From positions 862,649-926,648 of the forward strand of contig NZ_JABBGK010000001.1 in assembly GCF_012927355.1 (NCBI RefSeq): a DNA stretch of 64,000 nucleotides. The letters run 5' to 3'. The first letter of the stretch is position 1, and each line of letters opens with the position of its first letter. This document shows, in pieces, positions 15,022 through 24,711 of this stretch. A program made the translations under genes and the position numbers. Under the pieces are notes generated by a model. The model was not told the DNA's origin and made no database searches. It worked only from the letters and a program-made list of their open reading frames with translations. This stretch comes from Rhizobium terricola. Its GTDB lineage: Bacteria > Pseudomonadota > Alphaproteobacteria > Rhizobiales > Rhizobiaceae.

Positions 15022-16071
15022 TCAGCCGCCGGTCACGCTCATGTGGCGTGCCACCGCCGGACGGCGGTGGGCGCGATCGATGATGAAATCGTGGCCCTTG
15101 GGCTTGCGTGCGATGGCTTCGTCGATTGCGGCGGAGAGATAGGCATCGTCGTCCGATGCCCGCAAGGCGGTTCGAAGGTCGGCCGCGTCGTCCTGGCCCA
15201 GGCACATGTAGAGCGTGCCGGTGCAGGTCAGCCGGACGCGATTGCAGCTTTCGCAGAAGTTATGCGTCATCGGCGTGATGAAGCCGAGCCTTCCGCCGGT
15301 TTCCTTCACCTCGACATAACGGGCTGGGCCGCCGGTCGAAAGCGGAATGTCGGCGAGGGTGAACGTCTGTTCAAGGCGTTCGCGGACTGTGGACAGCGGA
15401 AGATACTGGTCGGTGCGGTCCTCGCCGGTCTCACCCATCGGCATGGTCTCGATCAAGGTGAGGTCCATGCCGTTGGCATGGGCATAGCGCAGGAGTTCGG
15501 GGATCTCGTGCTCGTTGAAATCCTTGAGCGCCACGGCATTGAGCTTGACGCGGATGCCGGCGTCCTGAGCCGCGCGGATGCCTTCCATCACCTTGTCGAA
15601 TTCGCCCCATCGCGTGATCGTACGGAACTTGTCGGGGTCGAGCGTGTCGAGGGAGACGTTGATCCGCCGGACCCCGCACTCGGCGAGCTCTGAGGCAAAA
15701 CGCGAGAGCTGCGATCCGTTGGTCGTCAGCGTCAGTTCTTCCAGCGCTCCCGACTGAAGATGGCGCGAGAGGTTGCGCACGAGAAACATGATGTTCTTGC
15801 GCACCAGCGGTTCGCCGCCGGTAAGGCGCAGCTTCCTCACACCCTTGGCGATGAAGGCGGAACACAGGCGATCCAGTTCCTCGAGGGTAAGCAGATCCTT
15901 CTTCGGGAGGAAGGTCATGTTTTCCGCCATGCAGTAGGTGCAGCGGAAATCGCAGCGGTCGGTGACCGACACACGCAGATAGCTGACCGTGCGGCCGAAC
16001 GGGTCGACCATCGGTGCGTCACTGCGTGCGAGTCTCTCGGCGTCTCGCCATGGCCCGGCGTTGAAAGTCAA
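15022..16071 (-). CDS. moaA: GTP 3',8-cyclase MoaA
   Basis: A 349-residue radical SAM enzyme catalysing the first step of molybdenum cofactor synthesis, GTP to 3',8-cyclo-GTP. The SAM-binding [4Fe-4S] cysteines are in CDFRCTYC (C40, C44, C47). The second cluster that holds GTP uses [18 protein letters not shown] at about 272-289, with one Cys not in the usual set. [11 protein letters not shown] (about 83-93) contacts SAM, and the essential C-terminal Gly-Gly is present (SVTGG). Length is normal. moaC and moaD/E are not in the window. Its stop is 18 bp from the convergent chemoreceptor stop. Confidence 0.95.
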   Translation of the reverse strand: MTFNAGPWRDAERLARSDAPMVDPFGRTVSYLRVSVTDRCDFRCTYCMAENMTFLPKKDLLTLEELDRLCSAFIAKGVRKLRLTGGEPLVRKNIMFLVRNLSRHLQSGALEELTLTTNGSQLSRFASELAECGVRRINVSLDTLDPDKFRTITRWGEFDKVMEGIRAAQDAGIRVKLNAVALKDFNEHEIPELLRYAHANGMDLTLIETMPMGETGEDRTDQYLPLSTVRERLEQTFTLADIPLSTGGPARYVEVKETGGRLGFITPMTHNFCESCNRVRLTCTGTLYMCLGQDDAADLRTALRASDDDAYLSAAIDEAIARKPKGHDFIIDRAHRRPAVARHMSVTGG

Positions 16072-16213
16072 AATTCAGCCTCCCACTTTCTCCTAAAATG
16101 GTCACAGTGGGCCCACGCGTCAAGCAATCGGGTGCCGGATCGCCCGGCAAAATGTCTTGCGCTGCACAAGGCGCGGGCCTAACTCTCGGCGCGTGAGACG
16201 ACAGGGGTAGACG

Positions 16214-16579
16214 ATGAGCGATTTCTGGCCGAGTGAACTGAAGGTATCGAAGGACCGCCGGACGCTGTCAGTCACCTTCAACGACGGGGTGGTTGCGGCT
16301 CTTCCGGCGGAGATGCTGCGGGTACTTTCTCCGTCAGCCGAAGTGCAGGGCCACGGGCCGGGCCAGAAGGTGACCGTGCCGGGCAAGCGCAATGTGGCAA
16401 TCGCTGCCGTGGTGCCGACCGGAAACTATGCCGTCCGCATCGGCTTCGACGATGGCCATGACACCGGCATCTTTACCTGGAGCTATCTTCGGGAACTCGG
16501 GGAGACCGGCGAGGCGAAATTCGCCGGCTACGAACGGGAGCTTTCGGAAAAGGGCCTGAGCCGCGAGGTGCGGCGCTAA
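16214..16579 (+). CDS. DUF971 / gamma-butyrobetaine hydroxylase-like N-terminal domain protein
   Basis: A 121-residue stand-alone domain. The family look is clear: WPSELKVSKDRRTLSVTFNDG near the start, LPAEMLRVLSPSAEVQGHGPGQ in the middle, and YAVRIGFDDGHDTGIFTWSYL at about 74-95. In other proteins this zinc-binding-like fold precedes a carnitine-synthesis hydroxylase or sits with the Fe-S carrier ApbC. Function of the single-domain form is unclear. A GGGGTAG site precedes the ATG. It is divergent from moaA. Confidence 0.8.
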   Translation: MSDFWPSELKVSKDRRTLSVTFNDGVVAALPAEMLRVLSPSAEVQGHGPGQKVTVPGKRNVAIAAVVPTGNYAVRIGFDDGHDTGIFTWSYLRELGETGEAKFAGYERELSEKGLSREVRR

Positions 16580-16593
16580 CCTGCCGAAGACTT

Positions 16594-17061
16594 TCAGTCC
16601 TCCGTCGCCTCTTCGCTCTGCAGGCGGGCGATCAGCTTTTCCATGTTCGTCGCCATCAGCAGGCAATCCTCGATCGGGGTTGCCGACAGAGTGCGTTCGA
16701 TCAGTTCCGTCTGGATGGCCATGGCGCGGATGGTGAGTTCGCGGCCGTTCTCGGTCAGGAACAGGCGGAGGATACGCTTGTCGCGCGCATCGGCACGGCG
16801 CTCGATCAGGCCGCGCTTTTCCATTTGCGGAAGCAGCATACTCATGTTCGAGCGGCCGACGAGCAACTTGCGGGCGAGTTCCTGCTGCGAGATCCCCTCG
16901 AAGCGGTAGAGGTTCACCAGGATGTCGAGATGCGGCGGCTTGATGTCGAGCGACGTCAGCGCACGCGAGAGCGCCTGCTGCATCAGCTGGCAGGCACGTC
17001 CGACGGAGATCCAGCTCTTGAAACGCGGATGGTCCCAGGGCAGGGCTTGATTTTTGTTCAT
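16594..17061 (-). CDS. MarR-family transcriptional regulator
   Basis: A 155-residue winged-helix dimer. Recognition region is ISQQELARKLLVGRSNMSML at about 57-76, and the wing carries the DxRxxR mark (ADARDKRILRL, about 90-100). It is divergent from the alpha/beta hydrolase gene with only 47 bp between the starts. That gap holds two copies of a TTGTTCATC-type site, one covering this gene's own start codon, so autorepression and control of the hydrolase are likely. The ligand is unknown. Confidence 0.88.
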   Translation of the reverse strand: MNKNQALPWDHPRFKSWISVGRACQLMQQALSRALTSLDIKPPHLDILVNLYRFEGISQQELARKLLVGRSNMSMLLPQMEKRGLIERRADARDKRILRLFLTENGRELTIRAMAIQTELIERTLSATPIEDCLLMATNMEKLIARLQSEEATED

Positions 17062-17090
17062 CGTTGTACTTTATTGTTCATCATTGAACA
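17054..17090. promoter_or_regulatory. Candidate MarR operators between the regulator and hydrolase genes
   Basis: TTGTTCATCATTGAACA at 17074-17090 contains the perfect inverted repeat TGTTCA-TCAT-TGAACA (17075-17090). A second copy, TTGTTCATCGTTGTAC at 17054-17069, matches at 14 of 16 positions, lies 20 bp away (two helix turns) and overlaps the marR start codon. The gap between the divergent genes is too short for anything else. Binding by the adjacent MarR protein is inferred. Confidence 0.6.
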
Positions 17091-17108
17091 TTAAATGGGA
17101 ATCCGACT

Positions 17109-18047
17109 ATGCCATCCTTTGCCGCCAAGGTCACCCGATTCGGTTTCTCCGCCCTGACCGGCCTGTCGCCATCCGTCGCGAGCCGTGCCGCCTGGGCGCT
17201 TTTCTGCCGGACGCCCTCCCGCCGGCCGAAGGGCCGGAAGGCAAAATCCGCCTTCGCCTCGGGTGCGATGCTGCTGTCCCAGGCGGAGAAGCTCACTGTC
17301 GGGAGGGGCGCGGAGAAGGTTGGCGTGCAGCGTCTCCTGTCGCCTGATTGTTCGGCGCCGCGCATCCTTGTCATTCATGGGTGGGGTTCGCGGGCGGAGT
17401 ATATGGCTGAGCTCGCGGTCGGCCTGCGGGAGGCCGGCGCCGAGGTGGTCGTTGTCGACCTGCCCGGGCACGGTCGCTCCGCCGGACGCCGTCTCGACAT
17501 GCTGCTTGCCGCAAGGGCTTTCGCGCGCGTCGACGAACGGTTCGGCCCGTTCGAAGGGGCCGTCGGGCACTCCTTCGGCGGTGCCGCGCTGATGACCGCA
17601 TCGGGAGGCGCCTTTCCGGGCGTTGCAGCCTTCAAGGCGGATCGCATGGCGGTCATCGGTTCGCCCTCGGAGATCGAGGACGTGTTCGATGGGTTTTCGC
17701 GGATGGTCGGCCTGTCGCCCGAGGTGCGGCGATTGATGGCCGCCCATGCCGAGCGTGTGATCGGCTGCGGTATCAAGGCGCTCGACGGGGTGCCGATCGC
17801 ACGACGCCTGGCGCGGCCGCTTCTGGTCGTTCATGCCGAGGACGACAAGGAGGTCGGCGCCAAACATGCACGGCGCTATCAGGGCGTCGGCGACCATATC
17901 CGCCATCATTGGGCGAACGGGCAGGGGCATCGACGGATCGTCAGTGCGCCGGAGGTGATTGCCGAGGTGGCGGCGTTTCTGGTTTCCGAGCCCAATGCTG
18001 CCCGGGTTGACGGCCAGGACCGCCTGCGCAACGTGTCATCCTTCTGA
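17109..18047 (+). CDS. Alpha/beta hydrolase under MarR control
   Basis: A 312-residue alpha/beta-hydrolase. Oxyanion strand VIHGWGSRAEYM is at about 88-99, the nucleophile elbow GHSFGG at about 152-157, with a likely acid in VVHAEDDKEV (about 243-252) and catalytic His in GQGHRR (about 276-281). All three catalytic residues are present. Substrate unknown. The first 70 residues form a basic extension before the fold. Its start is 47 bp from the divergent MarR gene, so a small-molecule inducer, perhaps its substrate, probably releases the repressor. Confidence 0.83.
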   Translation: MPSFAAKVTRFGFSALTGLSPSVASRAAWALFCRTPSRRPKGRKAKSAFASGAMLLSQAEKLTVGRGAEKVGVQRLLSPDCSAPRILVIHGWGSRAEYMAELAVGLREAGAEVVVVDLPGHGRSAGRRLDMLLAARAFARVDERFGPFEGAVGHSFGGAALMTASGGAFPGVAAFKADRMAVIGSPSEIEDVFDGFSRMVGLSPEVRRLMAAHAERVIGCGIKALDGVPIARRLARPLLVVHAEDDKEVGAKHARRYQGVGDHIRHHWANGQGHRRIVSAPEVIAEVAAFLVSEPNAARVDGQDRLRNVSSF

Positions 18048-18097
18048 TATCGTCCTGCGGTAGAGGCGCCGCAGGCCATCAACAGGAAGGAACCGGC

Positions 18098-18706
18098 ATG
18101 TCGATCATCCGCAGCCCCGAGCAGCTCCGGGAAATCTATCAGGGGGTGACCGAAGCCTCGCTGGTCAAGGTGACCCCGGCGCTGACGACCGAGTATCGGC
18201 TGATGATCGAGGCCTCTCCCTTCGTTGCTCTCGCCACCGTCGGCCCGGAAGGGCTGGACTGCTCGCCGCGCGGCGACCGGGGGGGCGTGGTTCGGGTCGA
18301 GGACGAGCGTACGCTCGCGCTTCCCGACTGGCGTGGCAACAATCGCATCGATTCCTTGATGAACATCGTGCGCGATCCGCGTGTCGCGCTGATGTTCCTC
18401 GTGCCCGGTTCCAACACCGCGATGCGGGTCAACGGCAAGGCGGTCGTGTCTGTGGATCCGGCACTGCTCGCGAGCTTCGAGATGGATGGCAAGCATCCGC
18501 GCAGCGTCGTGCTGGTGACGATCGATGAGGTCTATTTCCAGTGCGCCCGCGCTCTCATCCGGTCCGACCTGTGGAACCCGGACAATTTTGTCGATCCGAA
18601 GGATCTGCCGACGCCCGGGGATCTGCTGCAGGCCGCGAAGGCTGATTTCGACAAGGCCACCTATGATCGGGAATGGCCGGAGCGCGCCGCAAAGACCATG
18701 TGGTAG
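18098..18706 (+). CDS. Pyridoxamine 5'-phosphate oxidase-like FMN-binding protein
   Basis: A 202-residue split-barrel flavoprotein of the MSMEG_1061 type. Visible marks are FVALATVGPEGLDCSPRGDRGG (about 40-61), LPDWRGNNRIDSLMNI (about 75-90) and the C-terminal WPERAAKTMW. Members bind FMN or F420 and act on unknown small molecules. AGGAAGGAAC gives a strong ribosome site. It follows the hydrolase by 50 bp on the same strand and could share its MarR-controlled promoter. Confidence 0.82.
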   Translation: MSIIRSPEQLREIYQGVTEASLVKVTPALTTEYRLMIEASPFVALATVGPEGLDCSPRGDRGGVVRVEDERTLALPDWRGNNRIDSLMNIVRDPRVALMFLVPGSNTAMRVNGKAVVSVDPALLASFEMDGKHPRSVVLVTIDEVYFQCARALIRSDLWNPDNFVDPKDLPTPGDLLQAAKADFDKATYDREWPERAAKTMW

Positions 18707-18771
18707 GCCGAAGCGTTTCGCAGCGGTGCCAAGGCCTTGCCACCGCTGAACGGCTGTGCCAGCGTTGTTCC

Positions 18772-19587
18772 ATGGGGACGGCACGCAACACACATTTCAA
18801 TGGCATCGCAGTCGCGGTCCTGACAGTCCTTTGCTCATGCGCCGGTGTGGCGCGTGGGGGAGAACTCAGCATAGACCAGAAGCTTGCGCTTCTGGTCGCC
18901 TCCTATCCGGAGACAATTGCCGGCATCGAGGATGGCCGGCTTATCTTCCGGGATGGCGGGGCCCCGCTTCTCATCGATGACGGGCGGGTGAAGGACCATT
19001 TCGCCAAGTTGGGCGCCGGAGACGTCGAGGACAGCCTGTCCCAGGATTATCCTGTCGGTGCCTGCGAGACCAAGCCGTCCGTCAATTTCGACCCTGGCCG
19101 CATACGAAGCGACCCGTTGATGATGCGTCTCTACGGCGCGTCTGCCAGGGAGGTCGAGCGTTCCCTCGTCAATGTCGATTGGTTCGGAACGGTGGTCCGG
19201 ATGACACGGCGGCAAGGGGCGGATATTGCGCTCGGGCAGGTGCGCGATGCCTTGAAATCGATTCCCGGGGTAGAGAAATACGTTTCTCCGAGTGCGGGTA
19301 CGTTCAACTGGCGCAAGGTGGCGAAGGCGCCGAACATGTCGGTGCACAGCTTCGGCGCGGCCATCGATCTTAATACGAAATATGCCGACTATTGGGTCTG
19401 GTCGGGCGGCAAGCCGGGACACGTTCCTGCCTACTCGAACCGCTTCCCGATGGCGATCGTGGAGACGTTCGAGCGGTTCGGCTTCATCTGGGGAGGGCGC
19501 TGGTATCACTATGACACCATGCATTTCGAGTATCGCCCCGAACTTGTCGCGATTGCCAAGGCGGCCGGTGTCTCCGCCTGCCCCTAA
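18772..19587 (+). CDS. Exported M15-family D-alanyl-D-alanine carboxypeptidase-like peptidase
   Basis: A 271-residue exported protein. The signal peptide covers about 1-29 (GIAVAVLTVLCSCAGVARG). The zinc-peptidase motif S-x-H-S-F-G-x-A-x-D (about 187-197) supplies His and Asp ligands, and WYHYDTMHFEYRPE (about 242-255) supplies the last His. It probably trims peptidoglycan peptides. The start is uncertain: no good ribosome site precedes 18772, but upstream starts would overlap the previous gene and spoil the signal peptide. Confidence 0.8.
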   Translation: MGTARNTHFNGIAVAVLTVLCSCAGVARGGELSIDQKLALLVASYPETIAGIEDGRLIFRDGGAPLLIDDGRVKDHFAKLGAGDVEDSLSQDYPVGACETKPSVNFDPGRIRSDPLMMRLYGASAREVERSLVNVDWFGTVVRMTRRQGADIALGQVRDALKSIPGVEKYVSPSAGTFNWRKVAKAPNMSVHSFGAAIDLNTKYADYWVWSGGKPGHVPAYSNRFPMAIVETFERFGFIWGGRWYHYDTMHFEYRPELVAIAKAAGVSACP

Positions 19588-19780
19588 GACATTCTTGGAG
19601 GTGGAAATTGCCGGACCGACAGTTGCGGTCCGAAGAACCGGAGCATTTGCGGCGAAAGCGCCGTCGCCTTGAATGCTCTATCTCTCTGTCTTCACGCCGA
19701 TCAGTAGACTAAACCGCTTAGCACTCTTGCTGGAACAGCTCGAGTGCCAACAGAACGCCTGTCCTGATTGAGCTTTGGCC

Positions 19781-20848
19781 CTAGCGCTTGTAGATCAGCC
19801 AGCTCTTGGTGAAGTCCTTCTTCATGCCGTCTTCGTATATCTTGGTGCGATTGCGGCCGGCATTCTTTGCGCAGTAGAGCGCGATATCGGACTTGGCGTA
19901 GAGTTCGCCCGGATCTTCCGCGTCGCCGGCCATGCAGAAGCCGAGCGAAAGAGTGATCGGGCCGTAGTTGACGCCGGTCTTCGAGTTCTTGAAGGGCGTC
20001 GTCTCGAGCGCGGTACGAATGCGCTCGCACATCTGGTTGACTTCCTCGGCCGTGTTTCCGTCGACGATCACCGCGAATTCCTCGCCGCCGGTGCGGGCGA
20101 CGAAACAGTCCTTGCGGACGTTGGCGCGGATGACGGTCGCAACCGTCGCGAGGATCTTGTCGCCGACCGGATGGCCGTAGGTGTCGTTGATCTTCTTGAA
20201 ATTGTCGATGTCGGCCAGCACGAGGCCGGTGAGCGGGGCGCTGGTGCCGGAATCATAGATGGCCGCAAGCCGCTCGTCGAAGGCGCGGCGGTTGGCGATG
20301 CGGGTCAGCGAGTCGGTGTTGGCGATGCGCTTGTATTCGTCCAGTTCCTTGCGGACCTGATCCATTTCCTGGGATTTCTGCGAGACCTTCTCGACCGTCT
20401 TCTCGCCGTGCGCCATGGTGTCGCCGGTCGCTTCGGACAGGATGTTGATGGCGCTGCGCAGGATGTCGGCGCTGGTGTGGCTCTTCGAACTGATGCGGGT
20501 GTAGGTTTCTCCGAGCAGCTTGTTGTAGCTTACGAGCGAGGTCTGCTCCTGCTGGAGAACGCGCAGGAGGCCATCAAGCTCGGCGATCAGCTTGCTGTGG
20601 GCATTCTCGATGACCTGGCTCTGGTGGTTGCCGAAATACTGGCGGCCGAGTTCGTCGAGTTCGTCCTGGGTGGCCTTGCTGCCGAGGGCGGCCAGCTCCT
20701 TGGTCAGGGTCGGATTGGAGCCGATATAGGCTTCGTAGAAGAGTTCGTAATTGCGCGGGATCGGAGCAACGCCCATGGTCCGCATGGCGTAGGTGATCTG
20801 CGCCGCGATGTCGGGGACCTGGGCTTTCGGTGTCGGTGCCGTGTTCAT
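19781..20848 (-). CDS. GGDEF-domain diguanylate cyclase
   Basis: A 355-residue cytoplasmic protein. The N-terminal 185 residues are helical (ITYAMRTMGVAPIPRNYELF near residue 20, then a coiled coil to about 185) with no transmembrane segment. The C-terminal GGDEF domain has GGEEF at the active site (about 252-256) and metal-binding DIDNFKKIND (about 214-223), so it should make c-di-GMP. No RxxD inhibitory site is obvious before GGEEF. GGAG stands 9 bp before the ATG at 20848; an alternative ATG at 20878 has GAGGG but too close. It is monocistronic and convergent with the peptidase gene. Confidence 0.9.
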   Translation of the reverse strand: MNTAPTPKAQVPDIAAQITYAMRTMGVAPIPRNYELFYEAYIGSNPTLTKELAALGSKATQDELDELGRQYFGNHQSQVIENAHSKLIAELDGLLRVLQQEQTSLVSYNKLLGETYTRISSKSHTSADILRSAINILSEATGDTMAHGEKTVEKVSQKSQEMDQVRKELDEYKRIANTDSLTRIANRRAFDERLAAIYDSGTSAPLTGLVLADIDNFKKINDTYGHPVGDKILATVATVIRANVRKDCFVARTGGEEFAVIVDGNTAEEVNQMCERIRTALETTPFKNSKTGVNYGPITLSLGFCMAGDAEDPGELYAKSDIALYCAKNAGRNRTKIYEDGMKKDFTKSWLIYKR

Positions 20849-21017
20849 CGGCGAACTCCAATTGGCGTCTGGGTCCATGACCCTCTTGATTAATTAGAGC
20901 AAAATTATTTGGGAATGTTTAATGCACGCGCCCGAACAGTCGTCGGGAAATATTCTCATCTTCTGTGCGTCTGCCCTGTAACGCCATGAATGATCTATGG
21001 AATGCTGTCGCGGGAGA

Positions 21018-21041
21018 AAGGCGGCATTGGATTGCCGCCTT
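21018..21041 (-). terminator. Intrinsic terminator of fumA
   Basis: AAGGCGGCA (21018-21026) pairs with TGCCGCCTT (21033-21041) around a 6-nt loop, 31 bp after the fumA stop. On the minus strand it is followed only by a short TTTCT, so strength is moderate. Confidence 0.6.
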
Positions 21042-21071
21042 CCGCCGTTGTCGATTGGGTCGTTTTTCCGC

Positions 21072-22679
21072 TCAGCTCAGGTTGAATTCCTGGAAGAAGT
21101 CGTTGCCCTTGTCGTCGGTGACGATAAAGGCCGGGAAGTCTTCGACCTCGATCTTCCAGACTGCTTCCATGCCGAGTTCCGGGTATTCCAGGACCTCGAC
21201 CTTCTTGATGCAGTCCTGGGCCAGGCGTGCAGCCGGGCCGCCGATGGAGCCGAGATAGAAGCCGCCGTGCTTCTTGCAGGCTTCGCGCACGGCACGCGAG
21301 CGATTGCCCTTGGCGAGCATCACCATCGAGCCGCCGAAGGACTGGAACTGGTCGACGTAACTGTCCATGCGGCCGGCCGTGGTCGGGCCGAACGAGCCTG
21401 ACGCATAGCCCGCCGGGGTCTTGGCCGGACCTGCATAATAGACCGGGTGGTTCTTCAGGTATTCGGGCATGCCTTCGCCCTTTTCCAGGCGCTCGCGGAT
21501 CTTGGAATGCGCAAGGTCGCGGGCGACGATGATGGTGCCGGTCAGCGACAGGCGCGTCTTGACCGGGTGCTTGGTCAGTTCGGCGAGGATCGCGCTCATC
21601 GGCTGGTTGAGGTCGATCTTGACCACCGAGGAAGACAGCGCGGTCTCGTCGATTTCCGGCATGTACTTCGACGGATCGGTTTCGAGCTGCTCGATGTAGA
21701 TGCCGTCCTTGGTGATCTTGCCGAGCGCCTGGCGGTCGGCGGAACAGCTGACGCCGAGGCCGATCGGCAGCGATGCGCCGTGACGGGGCAGGCGGATGAC
21801 CCGCACGTCATGACAGAAATACTTCCCGCCGAATTGGGCGCCGACGCCGAGCGACTGGGTGAGCTTGTGGATTTCCTTCTCCATCTCCAGGTCGCGGAAG
21901 GCGTGGCCGCTTTCTGAACCCTCGGTCGGCAGGCTGTCGAGATAGCGGGCGGAGGCGAGCTTGACCGTCTTCAGGTTCATCTCGGCCGAGAGGCCGCCGA
22001 TGACGATCGCCAGATGGTAGGGGGGACAGGCCGAGGTGCCGAGCGTCAGGATCTTCTCCTTGAGGAAGTCGATCATGCGGTCATGCGTGAGCAGCGAGGG
22101 CGTGCCCTGGAACAGGTAGGTCTTGTTGGCCGAGCCGCCGCCCTTGGCCATGAACAGGAACTTGTAGGCGTCCTCGCCTTCCTCGTAGAGGTCGATCTGG
22201 GCCGGAAGGTTGTTGCGGGTGTTCTTTTCCTCGAACATCTTCAGCGGTGCGAGCTGGGAATAGCGCAGGTTCTTGCGCTCGTAGGCATCCATGACGCCCC
22301 TGGCCAGCGCATCCTCGTCGCCGCCTTCGGTCCAGACGCGACGGCCCTTCTTGCCCATGATGATGGCTGTGCCGGTGTCCTGGCACATGGGCAGGATGCC
22401 GCCGGCCGCGATGTTGGCGTTCTTCAAGAGGTCATAGGCGACGAAACGGTCGTTGTCGGTCGCTTCCGGGTCCTCGAGGATCGAGGCGAGCTGCTTGAGA
22501 TGGCCGGGGCGGAGGAGGTGGTTGATGTCGGCGAATGCCGTCTCGGCGAGCAGGCGCAGGCCTTCGGGAGCGACGGTCAGCACTTCCTGGCCGTTGAAGT
22601 TCGTGGTCGAGACGTAGTCCGAGGTGAGCTTGCGGTAGGGTGTCTTGTCTTCGCCAAGAGGAAAAAGGTCTGCGGCCAT
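21072..22679 (-). CDS. fumA: Class I fumarate hydratase (4Fe-4S)
   Basis: A 535-residue class I fumarase converting fumarate to L-malate in the TCA cycle with an oxygen-sensitive [4Fe-4S] cluster. The three cluster cysteines are in PMCQDTGTA (C99), TSACPPYH (about 219) and VSCSADRQ (about 313). The N-terminal alpha domain and C-terminal beta domain ([20 protein letters not shown], then [12 protein letters not shown]) are in one chain, as in FumA/FumB. Ends in a hairpin terminator. It lies 0.5 kb from fumC, the iron-free isozyme, both on the minus strand but with separate upstream gaps. Confidence 0.95.
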   Translation of the reverse strand: MAADLFPLGEDKTPYRKLTSDYVSTTNFNGQEVLTVAPEGLRLLAETAFADINHLLRPGHLKQLASILEDPEATDNDRFVAYDLLKNANIAAGGILPMCQDTGTAIIMGKKGRRVWTEGGDEDALARGVMDAYERKNLRYSQLAPLKMFEEKNTRNNLPAQIDLYEEGEDAYKFLFMAKGGGSANKTYLFQGTPSLLTHDRMIDFLKEKILTLGTSACPPYHLAIVIGGLSAEMNLKTVKLASARYLDSLPTEGSESGHAFRDLEMEKEIHKLTQSLGVGAQFGGKYFCHDVRVIRLPRHGASLPIGLGVSCSADRQALGKITKDGIYIEQLETDPSKYMPEIDETALSSSVVKIDLNQPMSAILAELTKHPVKTRLSLTGTIIVARDLAHSKIRERLEKGEGMPEYLKNHPVYYAGPAKTPAGYASGSFGPTTAGRMDSYVDQFQSFGGSMVMLAKGNRSRAVREACKKHGGFYLGSIGGPAARLAQDCIKKVEVLEYPELGMEAVWKIEVEDFPAFIVTDDKGNDFFQEFNLS

Positions 22680-22800
22680 CAGTCAAAAGCCTTTCGGAGG
22701 CACGTTTTCGGATGGCCGTGGTTTACGGCGGCGGCAGTTAAATTTCAATGAGCCTAAAGGGGAAGGAGCAAGGGGAGAAGCAGGAGCAGGGCGGGGCCGC

Positions 22801-23061
22801 TCAGGCCATGTCACCCATCGAGCGCAGGAAGCTCGCGGCCGTGACGTGATCGCGGCCCCTCATCGTCATGCCGGTCTCGTAGGTTTTCTTGAGCTTGAGC
22901 TCGAACTCGTGCTGGTCGCAGTTGGATCGCCATTGGGCGAGAGCCTCCTGGACGATCTGGCTGGCGTTGGCGTAGCGCCCACTCCTGACGAGCGCTTCGA
23001 TCCGGCTTGCCGTGTCCGGATCGAGGTAGACCGTCAGTGGTTGTTGAGCGACCTGAAGCAT
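22801..23061 (-). CDS. ParD/CopG-like ribbon-helix-helix protein without a partner toxin
   Basis: An 86-residue protein. The N-terminal ribbon-helix-helix is typical of ParD antitoxins: LTVYLDPDTASRIEALVRSG (residues 9-28), ANASQIVQEALAQW (about 31-44), then a charged tail. ParD normally binds and silences a ParE toxin encoded directly downstream. Here fumA follows and no ParE-like frame is seen on either side. It is therefore an orphan antitoxin or a stand-alone regulator. No good ribosome site is visible before the ATG. Confidence 0.75.
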   Translation of the reverse strand: MLQVAQQPLTVYLDPDTASRIEALVRSGRYANASQIVQEALAQWRSNCDQHEFELKLKKTYETGMTMRGRDHVTAASFLRSMGDMA

Positions 23062-23165
23062 GACGGGAACATTAGCTTATGCGAAGACAGCGATAAATCT
23101 GCCTCACGGCCTTAATCCACAGCTTCAGGCCGGTCATCCACAGGCACGAAGGCTAAGGAGCGTCG

Positions 23166-24557
23166 TCATTTCGGGCCAATCATCAGCTCCGGGCGCACAT
23201 ATTCATCGAACTCCTCATTGGTCAGGTACCCTCCGCCGACGGCTTCCTCGCGGAGCGTCGTGCCGTTCTTGTGGGCGGTCTTGGCGATCTTGGCGCAGAG
23301 GTCATAGCCGAGGCGCGTGTTGAGGGCGGTGACCAGCATCAGCGAGTTCTCGACGCCCTTACGGATGTTGTCCTCGCGAGCCTCGATGCCCACCACACAA
23401 TTGTCGGCGAAGGAGCGGGCCGCGTCGCCGAGCAACTGCGTCGACTGCAGGAAATTGTAGGCCATCATCGGATTGTAGACGTTGAGTTCGAAATGGCCCT
23501 GGCTGCCGGCAAAGGTGATCGCTGCATTGTTGCCGAAGATGTGGGCGCAGACCTGGGTCAGGGCTTCGGACTGGGTCGGATTGACCTTGCCGGGCATGAT
23601 CGACGAGCCGGGTTCGTTTTCCGGCAGGGCGAGTTCGCCGAGACCGGCACGTGGACCGGATCCCAGGAAACGGATGTCGTTGGCGATCTTGAAGAGGGCG
23701 GCCGCGGCGGCATTGATCGCGCCATGGGAAAAGACCATCGCGTCGTGAGCGGCCAGTGCCTCGAACTTGTTCGGGGCCGTGATGAAGGGCAGGCCGGTGA
23801 TGGCGGCAATCTCTTCCGCCACCTTCTCCGCGAAGCCGACCGGCGCATTGAGGCCGGTTCCGACGGCCGTGCCGCCCTGGGCGAGTTCATAGAGGCCGGG
23901 CAGCGTCAGTTCGATCCGCCGGATGGCCGACGCGACCTGCGCGGCATAGCCGGAGAACTCCTGGCCAAGCGTCAGCGGTGTCGCATCCTGGGTGTGCGTG
24001 CGGCCGATCTTGATGATGTGGGCAAAGGCTTTCGCCTTCGAGTCAAGGGCTTGGTGCAGATGCTTCAGATTTGGAATCAGGTGTCGGACGATCTCTTCCG
24101 CGCAGGCGATGTGCATGGCCGTCGGATAGGTGTCGTTCGACGACTGGCTCATGTTGACGTGGTCGTTCGGGTGGACGGGCTTCTTGGATCCCATCACGCC
24201 GCCGAGCATTTCGATCGCCCGGTTGGAAATCACCTCGTTGGCGTTCATGTTCGACTGAGTGCCCGAACCGGTCTGCCACACGACCAGCGGAAAATGGTCG
24301 TCGAGCTTGCCGTCGATCACCTCCTGGGCCGCCTTGACGATCACCGCGCCAAGCGCCGCGTCGAGGCCTCCGAGAGCCATGTTGGCGCGGGCTGCAGCCT
24401 GCTTGACGATGCCGAGGGCGCGAACGACCGCGAGCGGCTGTTTTTCCCAACCGATCTTGAAATTGCCGCGCGAGCGTTCGGCCTGGGCGCCCCAGTAGCG
24501 GTCGGCTGCCACGTCGATCGGTCCGAAGGTGTCGCTTTCAGTGCGGGTACTGATCAT
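23166..24557 (-). CDS. fumC: Class II fumarate hydratase FumC
   Basis: A 463-residue homotetrameric fumarase of the fumarase/aspartase superfamily, catalysing reversible hydration of fumarate without a metal cluster. The superfamily signature [11 protein letters not shown] is at about 319-329. Substrate-binding [13 protein letters not shown] is at about 97-109 and [14 protein letters not shown] at about 128-141. Full length. It is resistant to oxidants, so it complements the oxygen-labile FumA encoded 0.5 kb downstream. Divergent from arsR. Confidence 0.96.
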   Translation of the reverse strand: MISTRTESDTFGPIDVAADRYWGAQAERSRGNFKIGWEKQPLAVVRALGIVKQAAARANMALGGLDAALGAVIVKAAQEVIDGKLDDHFPLVVWQTGSGTQSNMNANEVISNRAIEMLGGVMGSKKPVHPNDHVNMSQSSNDTYPTAMHIACAEEIVRHLIPNLKHLHQALDSKAKAFAHIIKIGRTHTQDATPLTLGQEFSGYAAQVASAIRRIELTLPGLYELAQGGTAVGTGLNAPVGFAEKVAEEIAAITGLPFITAPNKFEALAAHDAMVFSHGAINAAAAALFKIANDIRFLGSGPRAGLGELALPENEPGSSIMPGKVNPTQSEALTQVCAHIFGNNAAITFAGSQGHFELNVYNPMMAYNFLQSTQLLGDAARSFADNCVVGIEAREDNIRKGVENSLMLVTALNTRLGYDLCAKIAKTAHKNGTTLREEAVGGGYLTNEEFDEYVRPELMIGPK

Positions 24558-24711
24558 GGTTCATGCCTTTTCTTCTGTCCTGCCCAGGGAATATTTAGTT
24601 CGCCGAAGGCGGCGCGCAACCGCAATCAATTATAAGTTTACCGATCATCTCATGTTATTTTGTGGTCAATTGGCCTCTTGAAAACTTCTATTATTCATGA
24701 TTTCTGGAAAT

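Noticed and set aside
19641..19678. Nested inverted repeat (GAGCATT...AATGCTC) between the M15 peptidase and GGDEF genes
   Set aside because: It lacks a T-run on either strand and the outer stem is interrupted, so I did not call it a terminator or a small RNA.
24664..24675. GGTCAATTGGCC palindrome upstream of arsR as an ArsR operator
   Set aside because: Short and imperfect, and it does not resemble the usual ArsR inverted repeat; not enough to call.
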